The notes under the pieces are model-generated. The model had not been told where the DNA came from, did not search any database, and worked only from the letters and a program-made list of their open reading frames with translations. Positions 60,706-64,000 of a stretch of 64,000 nt of DNA are shown piece by piece; within the stretch, counting starts at the first letter, position 1, and each line of letters opens with the position of its first letter. This DNA comes from Streptomyces massasporeus (lineage in GTDB: Bacteria > Actinomycetota > Actinomycetes > Streptomycetales > Streptomycetaceae). Position numbers and translations under genes: made by a program. The stretch is from contig NZ_BMSE01000004.1 in the NCBI RefSeq assembly GCF_014648995.1, positions 310,001 to 374,000 on the forward strand. The letters run 5' to 3'.

Positions 60706-61547
60706 CCAGCAACGACACCACGGTCCTGCGCGTCGCGGGCCGGCCGGTCGGCCGGTACGTCACCCGGCCCGAACTGCCCGCCCGGCTCTCCCCGCGCCCC
60801 TACCTGCACCCCGTCACCACCCTGGCCGGCACGGCCGTGACCGAACTCGCCCCGGCCGATCACGCACACCACCTCGGCGTCGGTGTCGCCGTTCCCGACG
60901 TCGAGGGGTTCAACTTCTGGGGCGGGCGCACCTACGTCCGCGACCAGGGCCCGACCGAGCTCGACAACCACGGCTCGCAGCGGCACATCGCCTTCCAGCT
61001 GCGCGACCCCGACGGCTTCGTGGAGGAGCTGCGCTGGGTGGCCGCGGGGGGCGAGCTGCTGCGCGAGCGCCGTACGGTCGCCGCCACCGAACTCGCCGAC
61101 CAGGCCTGGGCGCTGGACCTCACCTTCTCCCTCACCAATGTCACCAAGGGCCCCCTGTCGATCGGCAGCCCCGCGACCAACGGGCGCCCGGGCGCGGCCT
61201 ACGGCGGCTTCTTCTGGCGGGCCTGCAAGGAGGCCTCGGCGCCTGAGGTCTTCACGGCCGGGGCCGACGGGGAGGACGGGGTCCACGGCCGGCCCGCCGA
61301 CTGGCTCGCCCTGCGGGGCGGCACCTGGACGCTGGTCTTCGCCGGCGCGACCGAACAGACCCGCCGCGACCCGTGGTTCGTGCGCACCGAGGAGTACCCG
61401 GGCGTCGGATCCTCCCTGGCACACGAGGAGCGCGTACCGCTCCCGCCGGGCGAGACGGTCGTGCGCCGGGTGGTCACCGTCGTCGCCGACGGCCGACTCG
61501 ACCGGGACGCCGCGGCGTCCCTGGTCCGCAAGGCGGTGAGCCCGTGA
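60702..61547 (+). CDS. PmoA-like (DUF6807) protein
   Basis: This 281-residue protein begins with short beta strands (VAGRPVGRYVTRPELP) and contains the DUF6807 pattern RPYLHPVTTLAGTAVTE, HAHHLGVGVAV, FNFWGGRTYV and RPGAAYGGFFWRA. These proteins are labelled methane oxygenase PmoA in databases but have no methane oxidation context; here it lies among carbohydrate genes, next to a Gfo/Idh/MocA enzyme, so a role in sugar handling is far more likely. Its function is unproven. It overlaps both neighbours. Confidence 0.83.
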   Translation: MTSNDTTVLRVAGRPVGRYVTRPELPARLSPRPYLHPVTTLAGTAVTELAPADHAHHLGVGVAVPDVEGFNFWGGRTYVRDQGPTELDNHGSQRHIAFQLRDPDGFVEELRWVAAGGELLRERRTVAATELADQAWALDLTFSLTNVTKGPLSIGSPATNGRPGAAYGGFFWRACKEASAPEVFTAGADGEDGVHGRPADWLALRGGTWTLVFAGATEQTRRDPWFVRTEEYPGVGSSLAHEERVPLPPGETVVRRVVTVVADGRLDRDAAASLVRKAVSP

Positions 61548-63091
61548 CCGCAGAGACCTCGCGTGGCGGTGAGGCCGTGACCCCCGAGACCTACCGCAAC
61601 CCGATCCTCGACGCCGACTGGTCCGACCCCGACGTCGTCCGCGTCGGCGACGACTTCTACCTGACCGCCTCCAGCTTCGGCCGGGCCCCCGGACTGCCGC
61701 TGCTGCACTCCCGGGACCTGGTCAACTGGACCCTGGTCGGCCACGCCCTCGAACGCCTCGAACCGGCGGCCGAGTTCGACCGGCCCCGGCACGACTGCGG
61801 CGTCTGGGCCCCCTCCCTCAGGTATCACGACGAACGCTTCTGGATCTTCTGGGGCGACCCCGACCAGGGCATCTTCCAGATCAACGCCCCGCAGATCAGG
61901 GGCCCCTGGACCCGCCCGCACCTGCTGAAGGCCGGCAAGGGCCTGATCGACCCCTGCCCCCTGTGGGACGAGGAGACCGGAGAGGCCTACCTGGTCCACG
62001 CCTGGGCCAAATCTCGCTCCGGCGTCAAGAACCGCCTCACCGGCCACCGGATGCGCCCCGACGGCACCGGCCTCCTCGACGAGGGCAAGGTCATCGTCGA
62101 CGGGGACCGCATACCCGGCTGGTTCACCCTCGAAGGCCCCAAGCTCTACCGCCACGACGGCTGGTTCTGGATCCTCGCCCCCGCCGGCGGCGTGGAGACC
62201 GGCTGGCAGGGCGCCTTCCGCTCGCGAGGCTTCTTCGGGCCGTACGAGGAGAGGATCGTCCTGGAGCAGAAGGACACCGACGTCAACGGCCCCCACCAGG
62301 GCGGCTGGGTGCGCACCCCCTCCGGCGAGGACTGGTTCCTGCACTTCCAGCAGCGCGGCGCCTACGGCCGGGTCGTCCACCTGCAGCCCATACGCTGGGG
62401 CCCGGACTACTGGCCGGTGCTCGGGGACGACGGCGCCCCCGTCGCCGAACACCGACGCCCCGCCCTGCCGCCGCAGCCGCCCGCCGCCCCCGCCACCGAC
62501 GACGACTTCCCCGGCGGACGGTACGGCCGCCAGTGGCAGTGGACGGCCAACCCGGGCGACGGCTGGGCCACCCAGCACTCCGGGGACGGGCTGCGGCTCA
62601 CCTGCGTCCGCTCGGCAGACGCCCACGACCTGCGCAAACTGCCCCATGTGCTGACCCAACGGCTGCCCGGCGCACCCTGCGCCGCCGAGGTGGAGCTGCG
62701 CCTCGACAGCGACGAGCCCGGGGCCCGGGCCGGGCTCGCGGTCCTCGGGGACGCGTTCGGCTGGATCGGCCTCCAGCGGGGCACGGACGGCACCGTCCAC
62801 CTCGTGCACCGGTTCGCCGAGGCCGTCGCGGAGAGGGAGCGCGACGCCGCTCACCCCCGCATCGCTCCCGAGGGCCGGGCCCGGCTGCGGATCGAGATCG
62901 GCGCGGGGGCACGGTGCCGCTTCTCGGCGGACGTCGGCGACGGCGAGGGATTCCGTCCGTCCGGCCCCGTCTTCACCGCCACCCCGTGGCGCTGGGTCGG
63001 CGCCCTGCTCGGCCTCTTCGCCCTCGCGCCCGCCGGTCAGGGGCACGCCGGTACGGCGGCCTTCACCCGGTTCAGGATCAGCGCCTCGTAA
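61544..63091 (+). CDS. glycoside hydrolase family 43 protein (xylosidase/arabinofuranosidase type)
   Basis: This 515-residue enzyme has a five-bladed GH43 domain (about residues 15-320) with catalytic Asp in LDADWSDPDVVRVGDDFYLT, the modulating Asp in KGLIDPCPLWDEETGEAYLV and the acid Glu in WFTLEGPKLYRHDGW. A C-terminal beta-sandwich (about 325-515) matches the GH43 C-terminal domain of beta-xylosidases. There is no signal peptide, so it works on imported oligosaccharides in the cytoplasm. GTG 61544 overlaps the previous stop; GTG 61577 is an alternative start. Confidence 0.9.
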   Translation: MTAETSRGGEAVTPETYRNPILDADWSDPDVVRVGDDFYLTASSFGRAPGLPLLHSRDLVNWTLVGHALERLEPAAEFDRPRHDCGVWAPSLRYHDERFWIFWGDPDQGIFQINAPQIRGPWTRPHLLKAGKGLIDPCPLWDEETGEAYLVHAWAKSRSGVKNRLTGHRMRPDGTGLLDEGKVIVDGDRIPGWFTLEGPKLYRHDGWFWILAPAGGVETGWQGAFRSRGFFGPYEERIVLEQKDTDVNGPHQGGWVRTPSGEDWFLHFQQRGAYGRVVHLQPIRWGPDYWPVLGDDGAPVAEHRRPALPPQPPAAPATDDDFPGGRYGRQWQWTANPGDGWATQHSGDGLRLTCVRSADAHDLRKLPHVLTQRLPGAPCAAEVELRLDSDEPGARAGLAVLGDAFGWIGLQRGTDGTVHLVHRFAEAVAERERDAAHPRIAPEGRARLRIEIGAGARCRFSADVGDGEGFRPSGPVFTATPWRWVGALLGLFALAPAGQGHAGTAAFTRFRISAS

Positions 63092-63124
63092 CGCACCTTC
63101 GTCGTACGCCTGTGGGGAGCCGCA

Positions 63125-64000
63125 ATGACGCACTTCCGTAGCAAGCGCTTGTCGAGACCGGGGCACGGCAGGACCGCGGCCGCCGTGCTCGCCCTGGTCG
63201 CCGCGCTGGGCCTCGGCGCGATCGGGGACGCCCGGGCCGCTCCGGCACCGCGGTCCGGCCCGGCCGCGGACCGCTGGACCGACCGGCCGCACGGCTTCGC
63301 CTCCCTCGCCGGCGGCACCACCGGCGGGGCGGGCGGCAAGGTCGTCACCGTCACCGACCAGGCCGCCCTGGCGAAGTACGCGGCGGCCGAGGAGCCGTAC
63401 GTCATCCGCGTCAAGGGCGCCGTGGAGATGGAGCCCTTCGGCACGGAGATACCCGTGGCCTCCGACAAGACGATCATCGGCGTGAGCGACACGGCCGAGA
63501 TCGTGCACGGCGGCTTCACCCTCGACCCCGGCACGCACAACGTCGTCATCCGCAACCTCACCATCCGCGACACCGCCATCGAGGGCAACTGGGACTGCAA
63601 GGACACCGACTACGACGGCATCCGCCTGGACACCGCCCACCACGTGTGGATCGACCACATACGGTTCTCGCGGATCTGCGACGGACAGCTCGACATCCGC
63701 AAGGACAGCGAGTACGTCACCGTCTCCTACAACCGGTTCACGGACAACAACAAGACCTTCGGCATCGGCTGGACCCCGAACGTCAAGACGCAGATCACCG
63801 TCGACCACAACTGGTTCCGGGGCACCAAGCAGCGCAACCCGTCCGCCGACAACTGCGCCTACGCGCACCTCTACAACAACTACCTGTCCGCGCAGCTGTC
63901 CGACGGCGACCCGGTCTGGACGTACGGCAACTGGTCGCGCGGCCGGACGAAGATGGTCATCGAGAACAGCTTCTACGACGGCGTCCAACACCCCTACCAG
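63125..64000 (+). CDS. secreted pectate lyase (PL1 family), truncated by window end
   Basis: At least 292 residues are visible; the frame is still open at 64000. The signal peptide spans MTHFRSKRLSRPGHGRTAAA and a hydrophobic stretch to DARAAPA. The PL1 core shows TIIGVSDTAEIVHGGF, NVVIRNLTIRDTAIEGNWDC, YDGIRLDTAHHVWIDHIRFS and VDHNWFRGTKQRNPSADN, with calcium-site aspartates in DCKDTDYDG. It differs from the first lyase (58223), so the two are separate paralogues rather than a recent duplicate. ATG 63125 follows GGGGAG. The codons 6-9 contain the CAAGCGCTTG palindrome. Confidence 0.92.
   Translation, partial: MTHFRSKRLSRPGHGRTAAAVLALVAALGLGAIGDARAAPAPRSGPAADRWTDRPHGFASLAGGTTGGAGGKVVTVTDQAALAKYAAAEEPYVIRVKGAVEMEPFGTEIPVASDKTIIGVSDTAEIVHGGFTLDPGTHNVVIRNLTIRDTAIEGNWDCKDTDYDGIRLDTAHHVWIDHIRFSRICDGQLDIRKDSEYVTVSYNRFTDNNKTFGIGWTPNVKTQITVDHNWFRGTKQRNPSADNCAYAHLYNNYLSAQLSDGDPVWTYGNWSRGRTKMVIENSFYDGVQHPYQ

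Noticed and set aside
60702..61547. Methane oxygenase subunit
   Set aside because: Only the database name suggests this; the protein has no membrane helices and sits among sugar genes.
61199..63991. 930-residue open frame on the minus strand
   Set aside because: It covers the GH43 and pectate lyase genes, has no recognisable motifs, and consists of Gly/Val/Arg-rich low-complexity sequence typical of the antisense frame of GC-rich genes.

Overview
The window looks like a chromosomal core segment of a Streptomyces species. It is very GC-rich with strong G/C bias at third codon positions, many GTG starts, tight ATGA and GTGA overlaps inside operons, Tat and lipoprotein signals, and several genes that appear to be transcribed without a leader. 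The gene order tkt-ctaB-ctaA-ABC-sufR-suf-dapD is the arrangement I know from Streptomyces chromosomes.

Layout. 1-3.3 kb: transaldolase and transketolase (pentose phosphate pathway, minus strand). 3.6-7.6 kb: heme O synthase, two genes of unknown or general function, and heme A synthase. A 221-bp MITE-like element lies exactly between the stop codons of two convergent genes. 7.6-10.1 kb: an ABC-2 exporter and an AAC(3)-type acetyltransferase. 10.3-16.8 kb: the complete SUF iron-sulfur operon sufR-sufB-sufD-Rieske-sufC-sufS-sufU-sufT behind a CAAC-N6-GTTG operator. 16.9-25.3 kb: an AbfB-domain membrane protein, an SMR efflux pump with its TetR repressor, dapD, a small secreted peptide, an ECF sigma factor with a membrane beta-propeller partner, a dapA-type gene, a holin-like/DUF3618 pair and an ABM monooxygenase behind a MerR-type operator. 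25.4-30.5 kb: a secreted nuclease, a conserved protein of unknown function, and a Tat-exported PhoX phosphatase with a PHO box.

30.5-32.5 kb is the most interesting part. It holds a bacterial Ro60 (Rsr) gene preceded by two tandem Y RNAs. The second carries a circularly permuted tRNA mimic (anticodon-like, T, acceptor and D arms in that order); the first is a compact Y RNA without it. 32.5-36.1 kb: ACC deaminase with its GntR regulator, a VOC protein, and a LacI regulator.

36-64 kb is devoted mostly to sugar and plant-polysaccharide use. It contains a LacI-controlled CUT1 sugar importer, a DeoR-headed polyol importer with a zinc dehydrogenase, a divergent uronate dehydrogenase / 5-dehydro-4-deoxyglucarate dehydratase pair, and a long operon-like run. 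That run is GntR, a DHDPS-family aldolase, an IlvD/Edd sugar-acid dehydratase, two permeases, a pectate lyase, a Gfo/Idh/MocA oxidoreductase, a PmoA-like protein, GH43 and a second pectate lyase cut by the window end. Together these fit extracellular pectin/arabinan cleavage, uptake, and non-phosphorylative sugar-acid catabolism. None of the three importers has its own ATPase gene, so a shared MsiK-type ATPase is the likely partner. No CRISPR array, rRNA, ordinary tRNA or prophage was seen.
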